Part shown: positions 1 to 9,256 of the stretch, piece after piece
Layout of the letters: each line of letters begins with the position of its first letter
How positions within the stretch are numbered: position 1 is the first letter of the stretch
Assembly: GCA_040218795.1 (NCBI GenBank)
Contig: JAVJQT010000009.1
Span: forward strand, 62,001 to 126,000
From: CCMP332 sp040218795
GTDB taxonomy: Bacteria; Bacteroidota; Bacteroidia; Cytophagales; CCMP332
Direction: 5' to 3'
DNA length: 64,000 nucleotides
The notes under the pieces: model-generated
Database searches by the model: none
Told to the model about the DNA's origin: nothing
The model's input: the letters and a program-made list of their open reading frames with translations, nothing else
Translations under genes and position numbers: made by a program

Positions 1-104
1 ACTGCAACAGTGCCCGCAACATAGGCTCTTTTATTCATGGTCACCACTCTGGAATAGCCATATCGATTTTCCCACATGGATCCCGAACTGATGTTTTTTC
101 TCAT
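1..104 (-). CDS. RidA (YjgF/YER057c/UK114) family protein, N-terminal fragment
   Basis: This is the 5' end of a gene that runs off the left edge of the window. About 34 codons are visible from the ATG at 104. The translation opens MRKNISSGSMWENRYGYSRV and continues with VVTMNKRAYVAGTVAV, which matches the usual opening of the RidA subgroup that starts with MRKNISSGS followed by WE, GYSRAV and VSGT. RidA proteins are small trimeric cytosolic enzymes that hydrolyse reactive enamines and imines released by PLP or flavin enzymes. The gene starts only 28 bp beyond the antiporter gene and is probably the last member of an operon led by a flavin oxidase, which fits an imine-scavenging role. The catalytic Arg region is outside the window, so activity cannot be judged. 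Confidence 0.75.
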   Translation of the reverse strand, partial: MRKNISSGSMWENRYGYSRVVTMNKRAYVAGTVA

Positions 105-132
105 TTGACTGTGCTTTAAATATCTGACCTTA

Positions 133-2100
133 TCAAAGTGCTTCGACTTTCTTTCCAAATATACGAACTGCCAGATAGATCATAGCAATACCTAAAATAT
201 ACAATAAAGACCAGTGTATTGGGATTATATGCGCCAGAGAAGAAATTAAAAGACTGATGAGTCCCACTGTTAAGGCATAAGGCATTTGGGTTCTAACATG
301 ATCAAGATGATAGCACTGTGAAGCGAGCGAGCTTAAAATGGTGGTATCCGAAATTGGAGAACAGTGGTCTCCAAGTACGCTACCCGCCAGAACGACGGCA
401 ATCACATGATAAAAAATAGACATGGATTCCTCCATTCCCATGCCGGTTTCCTGACAAAGGACCCAGGATGCGGGTAAAGCAAGCGGATAAAGAATGGCCA
501 TTGTTCCCCATGAAGAACCGGTTGAAAATGCAATAAAAGCAGCCAATAAAAAGGTTAAGGCCGGCATAAAAATCGGATTGATATTTCCTTTAAATACCGA
601 AGTAATAAATTCAGCAGTTTGGAGTTCATGCGTAACCTCCGTTAAGCTCCAGGCCAGGATCAATATCAACATTGGTGGCACCATGGTTTTAAAGCCTTCA
701 ATCAAACTGCTCATTGTCTCTGTAATGGACATAATTTTTTGTGTTACCGATAATGCCACTGCAATGGCTATTCCACTAAATGTTGCCCATAAAAGCGCTA
801 TGTAAGCATCGGCTTCACCTATAACAATACCCAGTTTTCTGAAAGTGCTCAAGTCTGTATTGTTATTAACTGAAATAGAATTCCAGACCTTTAAAAATCC
901 ATCGCTTTTAGTGATAGTTTCCAATTCCAGCATGGAAGATCGAATAAGATCCAAACCGGTATACATCAGGCCAAAAATAGTAACCGCAATGACCATCATA
1001 ACGGGGATGAATCCGTTGTACCATCTCGCTTTGGATTTATCTACAGGTTTAAAATGTTCTTCTTCGCTTTCGCCATTCGTCTCCACCTCATTGTATTCAG
1101 TTTTACTTTGTCGTGCATCCTTTTCGGCCTTGAACATGGGTCCGTAATCTTTTTGCTGCCAAAGAATAATGAACATAAAAATTATAGTTAACAGAGGATA
1201 ATAGGCGTATTGCAAAGAATTTAAGAACATCGAATAGGGCCCTTCATTTATTCCCAGGTTTTCGCTTGCCTTTGAAATATAGCCAAGTTCTGCGCCAATC
1301 CATGTTGTAATAAAAGCAAGTGCTGCAATAGGCGCTGCCGTACTGTCTACGATATAGGATAATTTCTCTCTTGAAACTTTAAATCTATCGGTAACAGGGC
1401 GCATAGTGTTGCCAACAATTAAGGTATTGGCATAATCATCAAAAAAAATGGCAATGCCCATGGCCCAGGTAACCAATTGGGCGCTTCTGGCCGATCGCGC
1501 GAATCTTGAGAGTTTATCTACAATACCGTGCATTCCGCCATTTTTGGAAATGATGCTCACCATCCCACCAATGCCCACAGAAAAGATTATTACTGATAAA
1601 TTCCCGCTATCACTAAGTGCAATAAAAAAGTACTTATCTATCAAAGCATAGAAACCTTTTAAAATCCCCGACAGAGAAAAACCATATACACCAATGGCAC
1701 CTATAAAAATACCGGCAAAGAGTGAGAGAATTACTTCTTTAAAAATAAGTGCCAAAGCAATCGCTACTAATGGAGGAATGATACTGAACCAGCCCGGAAC
1801 CTTGTTAATGTGAATTGTTTGTTGAAACCCTGTACTGCTTATTTCAAAACTTGAGGAGGCCTGAATTGGAATTTTTACCTCCGTTTCTTTTTGATTTAGA
1901 GAAAAGGTGTATTGATTGCCTTTATTGTCTTTGATAGTTACACTTTGCGACCTGCCAATTTCTGCTTCGGATTTAATTAATTCAATTGTCACCGAATCCT
2001 CCATCACCACATAGTCCGGAGCTTTCACTTTTAATTTAGCTTCTGCCAGTGAAATCGAAAATGTAGAAAGAAAAATAAAGGCTAAAAAAAATAGTCTCAT
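133..2100 (-). CDS. Na+/H+ antiporter, NhaC family, with N-terminal periplasmic domain
   Basis: 655 residues, an inner-membrane cation/proton or substrate/proton exchanger of the NhaC family. A signal peptide (about 1-20) is followed by a small beta-rich domain (about 21-105), and the transporter core begins near GWFSIIPPLVAIALAL. Many hydrophobic helices follow. The family signature lies near the C-terminus (AGSVLGDHCSPISDTTILSS), and FFDDYANTLIVG is the other conserved re-entrant segment. A cytoplasmic Glu/Lys-rich loop lies near residues 325-350. NhaC relatives exchange Na+ for H+, malate/lactate, or amino acids, so the substrate is open. It starts 4 bp after the FAD oxidoreductase gene and is followed by RidA, so uptake of an amino compound is possible. 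The extra N-terminal domain is longer than in classic NhaC (about 450-500 residues). Confidence 0.88.
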   Translation of the reverse strand: MRLFFLAFIFLSTFSISLAEAKLKVKAPDYVVMEDSVTIELIKSEAEIGRSQSVTIKDNKGNQYTFSLNQKETEVKIPIQASSSFEISSTGFQQTIHINKVPGWFSIIPPLVAIALALIFKEVILSLFAGIFIGAIGVYGFSLSGILKGFYALIDKYFFIALSDSGNLSVIIFSVGIGGMVSIISKNGGMHGIVDKLSRFARSARSAQLVTWAMGIAIFFDDYANTLIVGNTMRPVTDRFKVSREKLSYIVDSTAAPIAALAFITTWIGAELGYISKASENLGINEGPYSMFLNSLQYAYYPLLTIIFMFIILWQQKDYGPMFKAEKDARQSKTEYNEVETNGESEEEHFKPVDKSKARWYNGFIPVMMVIAVTIFGLMYTGLDLIRSSMLELETITKSDGFLKVWNSISVNNNTDLSTFRKLGIVIGEADAYIALLWATFSGIAIAVALSVTQKIMSITETMSSLIEGFKTMVPPMLILILAWSLTEVTHELQTAEFITSVFKGNINPIFMPALTFLLAAFIAFSTGSSWGTMAILYPLALPASWVLCQETGMGMEESMSIFYHVIAVVLAGSVLGDHCSPISDTTILSSLASQCYHLDHVRTQMPYALTVGLISLLISSLAHIIPIHWSLLYILGIAMIYLAVRIFGKKVEAL

Positions 2101-2104
2101 CGGA

Positions 2105-3220
2105 TTACATTTCGTTTACAAGTTCAAGTGATAATTCCTCGGCCATTTGCGAAGCCAGAGCAACACCCATTCCACTTAGTCTCACCCCTATTTTTACATT
2201 TTGCGATAGGGATTTTACAATGGGGTTTTTTGAGGCCCCAAATGCCATTATCCCCGACCACCACATTTCTTCTTTAAATTCTTTTCCATTTAAAATCAAG
2301 CTGGTTTTTTCTCTGATGGCATTTTGGATGTTTTCATTGATTTCTTTATCAAATGTTTCCTCTTTTTTAAAATCTTCATTTCTTCCGCCACCGATTAGAA
2401 ATCTTCTGCCTACATTTCTGAAATAATAAAAGCCCTCATCAAAATGGAAACTTCCTTCAAAAGGTAAATCCATTTCTTCACTGATCATGACCAGGCCTCT
2501 GCCAGGATTAACATCAATGTCTGAATTTAATTTTTTTAAATAAGCATTATTACAAAAAACCACTTTCTTGCCAAGAAATCGATGCCCTTCGAGAGAATAA
2601 AGTTCAACCGCCTCTCCCAGATCTTTAAAATTGTTAATTTCAATTCCGGAATAAATCTGAACTCCTTTTTCCGTCGCCAATTCCCTCAATCTTTTGATCA
2701 TTAAACCCGAATGCAATTGTCCTTCAAGAGGATTAAAAAGTAGAGATTTACACCAGTCCGGGTTAAAATTGTATTCTGAAATCAAATTAATCTTTTCGCT
2801 AAATACCTTTATTCCAAAAATCCTTTTTAAATCATCGTTGATTTCTTTCAGTCTATCCAAATGTTGGATTTGATCTTGATTGAGTATTTCGTAGCCGCCA
2901 TAATTTCTGTAATCGATATTTTTATCACCCAGCCTTTTTCTCAAAAGTTCTAGACCCTTCCATCGTTGCTCTACCAGTTTGAGCATTTGATCTTTGCCCA
3001 TATTGACTTTATCGCTGATTAGTTCTGTAAATGAACCAAAACATGCGAATCCGGCATTCCTGGTGCTGGCTGAAGAGGGGATAGGATCTTTTTCAAGTAC
3101 GGATACGGATAGATTGGGTAATTTTTCGACGAGTGCATTGGCCAATGACAAACCGCTGATGCCAGCCCCTACAATTATAATATCAGATTTGTAAAAGACA
3201 TTCTCCCAAAAACTGATCAT
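2105..3220 (-). CDS. FAD-dependent oxidoreductase of the DAO (D-amino acid oxidase/GlpD-like) family
   Basis: 371 residues from the ATG at 3220; an in-frame TTG two codons upstream is less likely. The Rossmann FAD-binding motif sits near the N-terminus (SDIIIVGAGISGLSLANAL, acidic end of beta-2 in VSVLEKD), followed by the DAO-family STRNAGFACFG segment. A C-terminal FAD contact is visible in VRLSGMGVALASQMAEEL. DAO-family enzymes oxidise amines, amino acids or glycerol-3-phosphate; the exact substrate cannot be read from sequence. It is the first gene of a minus-strand operon with the NhaC transporter (4 bp gap) and a RidA-type imine deaminase. Together these suggest oxidation of an imported amino compound to an imine, then hydrolysis. 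No signal peptide, so cytoplasmic. Confidence 0.85.
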   Translation of the reverse strand: MISFWENVFYKSDIIIVGAGISGLSLANALVEKLPNLSVSVLEKDPIPSSASTRNAGFACFGSFTELISDKVNMGKDQMLKLVEQRWKGLELLRKRLGDKNIDYRNYGGYEILNQDQIQHLDRLKEINDDLKRIFGIKVFSEKINLISEYNFNPDWCKSLLFNPLEGQLHSGLMIKRLRELATEKGVQIYSGIEINNFKDLGEAVELYSLEGHRFLGKKVVFCNNAYLKKLNSDIDVNPGRGLVMISEEMDLPFEGSFHFDEGFYYFRNVGRRFLIGGGRNEDFKKEETFDKEINENIQNAIREKTSLILNGKEFKEEMWWSGIMAFGASKNPIVKSLSQNVKIGVRLSGMGVALASQMAEELSLELVNEM

Positions 3221-3282
3221 TGACAAAAGATAATTTAACAGTTAATTAATCCCGAAACATCATCGAAATAACACTTTTTCAC

Positions 3283-3867
3283 ATGTTTTGCAAAATGTTG
3301 AGAAATACTCTTTTAGGACTGTTCATCTATTTTGCTATTGGTACTACCTCCCTTTATGCCGAATGGGATGAAGAATTTCTTCAAACGAGATTTAAAGAAA
3401 TAGATGGGGGGAAAATAGAATTAGGGAAATTAATGAGCAATTCTACAGTTTTTATCATGCTATCAACGGAATGTCCTCTTTGTAAAAATTATACACTCAC
3501 AATTAAAAAACTAATGAAGGCATTTCCAAATTACAACTGGCTAGGTGTATTCCCAGGTAATTTCTACAGCAGAAAAGAGATTAAAACATTTTTCTATACC
3601 TATGATCTCAAACTCAGAAGTGTGATCGATGATGAATATGTTTTGTCAAAAGAATTTGAGGCCTCCATTACTCCGGAGGTATTTTTGACAAATGAAAATG
3701 GCGAGGTTTTATACACGGGGGCTATTGATGACTGGGTCCTAGAACTTGGAAAAACCAGGGATGTCATAACAATGCATTACCTAAGAGATGCTCTTCGTCA
3801 AAATCAGGAGGGTGAAATGATAAATATTTCAAAGACTGAAGCTGTAGGCTGTAAGATTCAATATTGA
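3283..3867 (+). CDS. secreted redoxin (thioredoxin-fold) protein with CPLC motif
   Basis: 194 residues with a signal peptide (about 1-26, ending near SLYA). The thioredoxin-like fold shows a CxxC-type pair, C64-P-L-C67, after VFIMLSTE, and the cis-Pro region TPEVFLTNENGEVLY. The C-terminal half has the GAIDDW segment typical of periplasmic redoxin/AhpC-TSA-like proteins that accompany cytochrome c or copper proteins in Bacteroidota. A second ATG four codons in (3295) is an alternative start. The stop codon overlaps the ATG of the next gene (TGA at 3865-3867, ATG at 3867), so the two are probably translationally coupled. Likely role: thiol/copper redox maturation of the downstream copper/heme protein (inference). 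Confidence 0.8.
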   Translation: MFCKMLRNTLLGLFIYFAIGTTSLYAEWDEEFLQTRFKEIDGGKIELGKLMSNSTVFIMLSTECPLCKNYTLTIKKLMKAFPNYNWLGVFPGNFYSRKEIKTFFYTYDLKLRSVIDDEYVLSKEFEASITPEVFLTNENGEVLYTGAIDDWVLELGKTRDVITMHYLRDALRQNQEGEMINISKTEAVGCKIQY

Positions 3868-5189
3868 TGAGAATAATTTACAGCTGGATTTTAATACTAT
3901 TAAACGTTCCTATTTTGGCTCAGGAACTAAGCTATTCAAAGGACATAGCTCCTATTATTCTTGAAAATTGTTTGAGCTGCCATCGAGAAAATGGCTATGC
4001 TCCTTTTGGACTTGAAAACTATGAGGATGTAAAGAAACGGGGAGATTTCATTAAATATGTCACTGAAACACGCTATATGCCTCCCTGGCAAGCTGATCCC
4101 CATTATCGATCATTTGCACATGAAAGATTAATGACTCAGGATGACATTGAAAAAATAAAACTTTGGGTTGAGTCGGGAATGCCAAAAGGTAAAAAGAAGA
4201 ATCTACCAAAGCTTCCGGAATATTCCTCAGGGAGTCAGGTATTGGGAAGGTTGCCTGATCTAAGATTAAAAATGACCGAACCATTCTTAGTAAAAGGAGA
4301 CAATAAAGAATATTATATATGTTATAAAATTCCATACGAAATAGAAAGAGACACTTTTGTGGAAATAATTGAATTCATCCCCGGAAATAAAAATGTTGTT
4401 CACCACTCCAGCTATCAGATATTAGGTGTGGAAAATGAAATTGATGTTTATAAAAAGCCATACTATTATATCTATCAGGACAACGACCGTGTAAATGATG
4501 AACATGAATACAATTACTTCAATCTTGTTTCAGAAGATGGAACATTCCCAAAAGAAACTTATCACGGTGGATGGCTGCCAGGAGTGAGTCCTCAAGAATA
4601 TCCTGAGGGAATGGGATTTGTATTGCCAAAGAAAGGTGCAATACTGATCAGAACATTGCACTATTCCCCTACTCCTATTGATGAGTATGATCAGAGTTAT
4701 TTCAATATATTCTTCGCTGAAAAACCTATCGAAAGGACAATACAATTTGCAGCTTTTAAACCTCAAAATGTAAAATCAGGATTTTTCATTCCTGCTGATT
4801 CCATTTACACACATTCATTTTTTGTAAGAATTCGCTCTGATGTTTCGATGTTGAACATCAATCCTCATATGCACAAATTAGGTAAGTCATTCAGGAGTTT
4901 TGCCATAAAACCAAATGGTGATACAATAGCACTTGTCAATATTCCAAAATGGGATTTCAACTGGCAGGATTTTTACAGATTTAAAACCATTCAAAAAATT
5001 CCAAAAGGCAGTGTTCTTCATGTTATAGCGACGTATGATAATACCAGTAAGAATTCAGAAAATCCATTTTTCCCTCCCAGAAACATATTCTTTGAAAGCG
5101 GAAGCATGGCGGATACTGAAGAAATGATGCGCCTGTCATTTCTCTATCTGCCTTATTTGGATGGCGATGAAAACATAAACCTGGAGTAA
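3867..5189 (+). CDS. cytochrome c domain fused to copper type II (PHM/DBH-like) monooxygenase domain
   Basis: 440 residues from the ATG at 3867, which overlaps the upstream stop; a TTG one codon earlier is less likely. Signal peptide about 1-20 (VPILAQ). An N-terminal heme c site, C35-L-S-C38-H39, lies in ENCLSCHRENGYAPFGL with a distal Met in RYMPPW. The remainder resembles ascorbate-dependent copper monooxygenases: HH pair in VVHHSSYQ, His in TLHYSPTP, HMH in NPHMHKLG, and the Met ligand region GSMADTEEMM. These match the CuH (three His) and CuM (two His plus Met) sites of peptidylglycine monooxygenase. It is periplasmic or secreted. Substrate unknown. The fused heme domain may replace ascorbate as electron donor (inference). 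Coupled to the redoxin gene. Confidence 0.8.
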   Translation: MRIIYSWILILLNVPILAQELSYSKDIAPIILENCLSCHRENGYAPFGLENYEDVKKRGDFIKYVTETRYMPPWQADPHYRSFAHERLMTQDDIEKIKLWVESGMPKGKKKNLPKLPEYSSGSQVLGRLPDLRLKMTEPFLVKGDNKEYYICYKIPYEIERDTFVEIIEFIPGNKNVVHHSSYQILGVENEIDVYKKPYYYIYQDNDRVNDEHEYNYFNLVSEDGTFPKETYHGGWLPGVSPQEYPEGMGFVLPKKGAILIRTLHYSPTPIDEYDQSYFNIFFAEKPIERTIQFAAFKPQNVKSGFFIPADSIYTHSFFVRIRSDVSMLNINPHMHKLGKSFRSFAIKPNGDTIALVNIPKWDFNWQDFYRFKTIQKIPKGSVLHVIATYDNTSKNSENPFFPPRNIFFESGSMADTEEMMRLSFLYLPYLDGDENINLE

Positions 5190-5415
5190 TAAGAACGGCA
5201 TTTAACATTCGGTTAATGAATATCTTACAATAACCTAATCCTTAAAATTTACATCGTAAAATTCGAATATATAATTGGTTCGGAATCAGGATTTTAATTC
5301 AGGGACAGTCAAAATAAATTTTTATCAGATTAACAAAATCAAAACACCCCTGTAAACACCAGGTAAAAGTGGCATGGCAGTTTTGCGCTACAATTAAAAT
5401 CAAACAAATAACACA

Positions 5416-7239
5416 ATGAGAAAAGTTTACACTTTCATTATTGCCATGTCAATTGCTTTTGCAACACAGGCTCAATTTAATTTCCCGGTAGAAGTAACAC
5501 CGACCTGGGGAGATTCGCTCGAAAGAACTTCAGTATTATTACCTCCAAGCCCATTAAAGTTTCAGGTATTATTTATTGGAGGGCATGATAAAGTACAAAC
5601 CACGGCGACATACGGTAACGGAGCTGGTGAAGCTGTTGCAAAGCAATGGCATGATTTCATTGGATTTACACCGGATAACAATTCAAGTGATCTTGGTTGG
5701 GTTTCAGTCAACCATGAAATGATCGTTCAAAATGATTCTATCGGTGACGGTGGAGGTATGACGGTTTTCAAAATCGCCAGAGATCCAAACACTGACACAC
5801 TTGTAATTGTAAGTCAAACTTTGACAGACGGAAGAAGTGGTAATTTCTTCAACGTTGATTTCGCAAACACTGTTGGAGAAACTGGTATGAATTGTGGTGG
5901 TATAACTTCATCTGCAGATGGAAGAATCTGGACAGCTGAAGAGTGGTTCAGAACTTCTAATTCAAGTATTGATGATAGAGATACATCAGATTTTATTATT
6001 GGTGCAGACGGAACAGATCCTGGTATTGCTGTAGCTCAAGGAAAAACGGTAAAGAAATACGAAAACTACAATTGGATGGTTGAAATTGATCCTATGGAAG
6101 CGGTGGCGGTTAGAAAGCAATATAACTGGGGACGTCAGGGTTTTGAAGGAGGATGTGTACTTCCTGATAATCAAACAGTATACTTGGGTGAAGATGGAAC
6201 ACCAGGATGGTTTTCAAAATTTGTTGCCACCACACCAGGTGACTTCACTTCTGGTACATTGTATGTTTACAAACATGATGATCCAAACAAGTGGGTGCAA
6301 ATAGACAATACCAACTGGAATAACATGTTGAACTATAAAGATGCGGCAGTAGCAGCTAATGCAACAATGTTCAACAGAATTGAGTGGGTAACTTATGCTC
6401 CTTCAGGCAAAGTTTACTTTACTGAGACAGGAAGAGATAATCCCGGTTCAAGATGGCGAGATGAGGCCGCTTCGGGAGCTCTTTATAATCCAAATACCCT
6501 TGCTAGAGCTACAGCTCAAAGCACCAGTCCCGATAGTTCAGATTATGTAGATTACTATGGTAGAGTTTGGGTATACGATCCTATAACCGATACTGCTTGG
6601 GTACATATTGAAGGTGGTCCTGATCTTGCTGATGGAACTACGGCGGCTAACTATCCAAATATTCATCTGACAAATCCTGATGGATTGAATACTCTGACAG
6701 TTAATGGAAAAACTTTCTTACTAATCTGTGAAGATTTAAATGGTTCTTCTTATGGTAGAGTGCCAGCTGAGGAAGGTGGACAAAGAACTTGTGAGCTTTA
6801 TCTTTTAGATGAGTCAATTGCAAATCCTACTTACAATGACCTTGTAAGAATTTCAGCCACTCCATTTGGTGCTGAAATCACCGGAGCTATTGGTCTTCCA
6901 GATGGAAAAAGTATCCTTGTTAATTCTCAACACCCAAGTTCTACTGATAATCAATTCCCCTATAATAACTCTCTTACATATGCTATCACAGGGTGGGATC
7001 AGGCAGTTTCCAGTTTGACAAATCCAAGTTTTGAGGGTCAGGGATTCCAGATTTATCCAAATCCTACTTCAAGAGAATTACTTTTCAATGAAGTTAGTGA
7101 TGTAGCAGTCTACACAGTAGAAGGCAAAAGAATCAGAGTTTTCAGAGGTGTGAATAAAGTTGATGTATCAGACCTTGAATCGGGAGTTTACTTAGTGATG
7201 AACCAAAATGGTCAATCTAAAAAGCTAGTAGTTGAGTAA
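5416..7239 (+). CDS. PhoX-like (DUF839) secreted protein with T9SS sorting domain
   Basis: 607 residues. Signal peptide about 1-19 (AFATQAQ). The body resembles the DUF839/PhoX beta-propeller family, with VNHEMIVQND, GGITSSADGRIWTAEEW, GGCVLPDNQTVYLGEDG and RIEWVTYAPSGKVYFTETG segments. PhoX members bind Ca/Fe and hydrolyse phosphate esters, but many DUF839 proteins are uncharacterised, so phosphatase activity is only a possibility. The last 75 residues form a type A T9SS C-terminal sorting domain (FQIYPNPTSRELLF, VYTVEGKRI, LESGVYLVMN, ending KKLVVE). It is therefore predicted to be exported by type IX secretion to the surface or medium. A Rho-independent terminator follows at 7263-7293. Confidence 0.85.
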   Translation: MRKVYTFIIAMSIAFATQAQFNFPVEVTPTWGDSLERTSVLLPPSPLKFQVLFIGGHDKVQTTATYGNGAGEAVAKQWHDFIGFTPDNNSSDLGWVSVNHEMIVQNDSIGDGGGMTVFKIARDPNTDTLVIVSQTLTDGRSGNFFNVDFANTVGETGMNCGGITSSADGRIWTAEEWFRTSNSSIDDRDTSDFIIGADGTDPGIAVAQGKTVKKYENYNWMVEIDPMEAVAVRKQYNWGRQGFEGGCVLPDNQTVYLGEDGTPGWFSKFVATTPGDFTSGTLYVYKHDDPNKWVQIDNTNWNNMLNYKDAAVAANATMFNRIEWVTYAPSGKVYFTETGRDNPGSRWRDEAASGALYNPNTLARATAQSTSPDSSDYVDYYGRVWVYDPITDTAWVHIEGGPDLADGTTAANYPNIHLTNPDGLNTLTVNGKTFLLICEDLNGSSYGRVPAEEGGQRTCELYLLDESIANPTYNDLVRISATPFGAEITGAIGLPDGKSILVNSQHPSSTDNQFPYNNSLTYAITGWDQAVSSLTNPSFEGQGFQIYPNPTSRELLFNEVSDVAVYTVEGKRIRVFRGVNKVDVSDLESGVYLVMNQNGQSKKLVVE

Positions 7240-7262
7240 AATAATTTATAATTATTAACCCT

Positions 7263-7293
7263 AAAGAGCCTGGGAATTTTTTTCAGGCTCTTT
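7263..7293 (+). terminator. Rho-independent terminator after the PhoX-like gene
   Basis: A perfect 10-bp stem: AAAGAGCCTG at 7263-7272 pairs with CAGGCTCTTT at 7284-7293, with a T-rich loop and tail. It ends 16 bp before the ATG of the di-heme peroxidase gene, so that gene needs a promoter overlapping the terminator or relies on read-through. Confidence 0.8.
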
Positions 7294-7309
7294 CATTTAA
7301 TTAATAATC

Positions 7310-9256
7310 ATGAGAAAACGATTATCCCTTATTGCAGTATTGCTGTTTTCTAGCATTTTAATTTATTTCAGTTCTTTTAAGATACGAGATCTTCAACCCT
7401 CAGAACTCGTTAGAACACAATACCTACAAAATCTGGATAGGACAGCCATCGCTTTTAAGAATTTAAACAAATTAAGTTATACACTTCAAAATGATGAAAA
7501 ATCAATCATGGAACTTCGTATGGCAATGGTTGAAGCCAGACTTAATTTTAAAGCCATGGAATTTTTGGCAGAGAAAAAAGATCATGATTATGTTAAAGAC
7601 TATTTAAACGGCGCTCCTTTGCCAAAACTTGAGAAAAAGGTGCCCGTCCCTACCAAATTGGATCCTGTCGGTCTGCAAGTATTAGATGAGTCCATATTCT
7701 CTGATAATCCATATGAACTGAAACAGGAAATAATCAAACTATCTGCCGGTTTAGTAAAAGATTTTGAACGCTTTAAATCTGCACAGCAAAATATTCCCAT
7801 TTATGACAGAGAAGTATTTGAAGCATGCAGGGAAGAACTAATAAGAATATTTACTCTAGGCTTAACCGGTTTTGATACTCCGGGAAGTGCCAATGCAATT
7901 CCTGAAACTAAATCTGCCCTTATTGCAATGAAAAAAGCTTTACAGATATATGAGAATTATTTTAACTCTATCGAAAATGGATCGGGGAAAGGCCTTATTG
8001 ATCTATTGGAACAATCGATAAATCATTTGAAAAAAGATCAGGATTTTGAAAATTTTGACAGGCTAGAATTTTATGTGGAATACATAAGACCATTAGATAA
8101 GAAAATACAATCCCTCCATTTGAAATCAGGTGTTGAGACAATTCGCGAAGTTTCAAAACATGTTCAAAGTACCAATTATTATGCTACCGAATTTTTTAGC
8201 GAGGATTACTTAAATCCATATTATTATACAAGATTGACAGAGAGTGATGATTCTGAACAATTAAAAAGACTAGGCAAAATCCTCTTTTACGATCCAATTT
8301 TATCCGCTAATAATGAACGTTCCTGTGGATCATGTCATAATCCAAAGAAAGCATTTACCGATGGACAGAAAAAAAGTGTGGCCAAAGACTTCAATGGAAA
8401 TGTGGATAGGAATGCTCCAACTTTAATTAATTCAGTCTTTGCCGAGCGCTACTTTCATGATATGAGAGCAATGAATCTGGAAACCCTATTGGAGCATGTG
8501 GTTACCAACAGAAAAGAGTTCAGTTTAGGTCTAATTGAACTTGAAAACAAACTCAAACAAAGTACAGAATACAGAAATTTATTCGATGAAGCATTTGCAA
8601 AGAGTGAAATGAAAGGCATAAACTCACAAACGATTACCGCTGCTCTGACCTCTTATATCAAATCACAAAATACATTCAATTCCGAATTCGATAAGTATGC
8701 AAGAGGAGAGATTTCCCAAATTGATGCTTCTGTGAGAAATGGCTTCAACATATTTATGGGTAAAGCTGCATGTGGAACTTGTCATTTTGCACCTGTTTTT
8801 AATGGAACCGTACCTCCTTATTACAGGGAGTCTGAGTCAGAAATTCTTGGTGTCCCTGCTGAAAATGAACCTGCTAATTTTAAATTGGATCCTGATGAAG
8901 GGAGATACAGAGGAATTGCTAAGGAGAAAATAAATTTTTATAGATTTTCATTTAAAACCCCAAGCGTTAGAAATGTATCACTAACAGCTCCATATATGCA
9001 TAATGGAGTTTATAATACTTTGGAAGAAGTAATGGATTTTTATAATAATGGTGGAGGTGAAGGGCTTGGATATGAAGTGCCGAATCAAACTCTGCCTTTT
9101 GACAATTTGGGTCTGTCAGAAAAAGAGCAAACTGATATAATTGCTTTTATGAATTCACTTACAGATACAAGTGAGATGACTTCAATACCTACTCAACTAC
9201 CAGTATTCGAAGGAAAACCTAATTTGAATAAAAGGAAAATTGGCGGTTTGTATTAA
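7310..9256 (+). CDS. di-heme cytochrome c peroxidase (MauG/CcpA family) with long N-terminal extension
   Basis: 648 residues, with an N-terminal signal anchor (about 1-24). Residues about 25-310 are a helical extension not found in classic di-heme peroxidases (about 320-350 residues). The catalytic region follows from RLGKILFYDPILSANNERSC. Two heme c sites are seen: C339-GS-C342-H343 and C488-GT-C491-H492. The conserved TPSVRNVSLTAPYMHNGVY segment carries the distal region, and NRKEF lies between the hemes. It is periplasmic and either reduces hydrogen peroxide with cytochrome electrons or acts as a MauG-like oxidant. It ends convergently with the ArsR gene; the two stop codons overlap (9253-9256). 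Confidence 0.88.
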   Translation: MRKRLSLIAVLLFSSILIYFSSFKIRDLQPSELVRTQYLQNLDRTAIAFKNLNKLSYTLQNDEKSIMELRMAMVEARLNFKAMEFLAEKKDHDYVKDYLNGAPLPKLEKKVPVPTKLDPVGLQVLDESIFSDNPYELKQEIIKLSAGLVKDFERFKSAQQNIPIYDREVFEACREELIRIFTLGLTGFDTPGSANAIPETKSALIAMKKALQIYENYFNSIENGSGKGLIDLLEQSINHLKKDQDFENFDRLEFYVEYIRPLDKKIQSLHLKSGVETIREVSKHVQSTNYYATEFFSEDYLNPYYYTRLTESDDSEQLKRLGKILFYDPILSANNERSCGSCHNPKKAFTDGQKKSVAKDFNGNVDRNAPTLINSVFAERYFHDMRAMNLETLLEHVVTNRKEFSLGLIELENKLKQSTEYRNLFDEAFAKSEMKGINSQTITAALTSYIKSQNTFNSEFDKYARGEISQIDASVRNGFNIFMGKAACGTCHFAPVFNGTVPPYYRESESEILGVPAENEPANFKLDPDEGRYRGIAKEKINFYRFSFKTPSVRNVSLTAPYMHNGVYNTLEEVMDFYNNGGGEGLGYEVPNQTLPFDNLGLSEKEQTDIIAFMNSLTDTSEMTSIPTQLPVFEGKPNLNKRKIGGLY

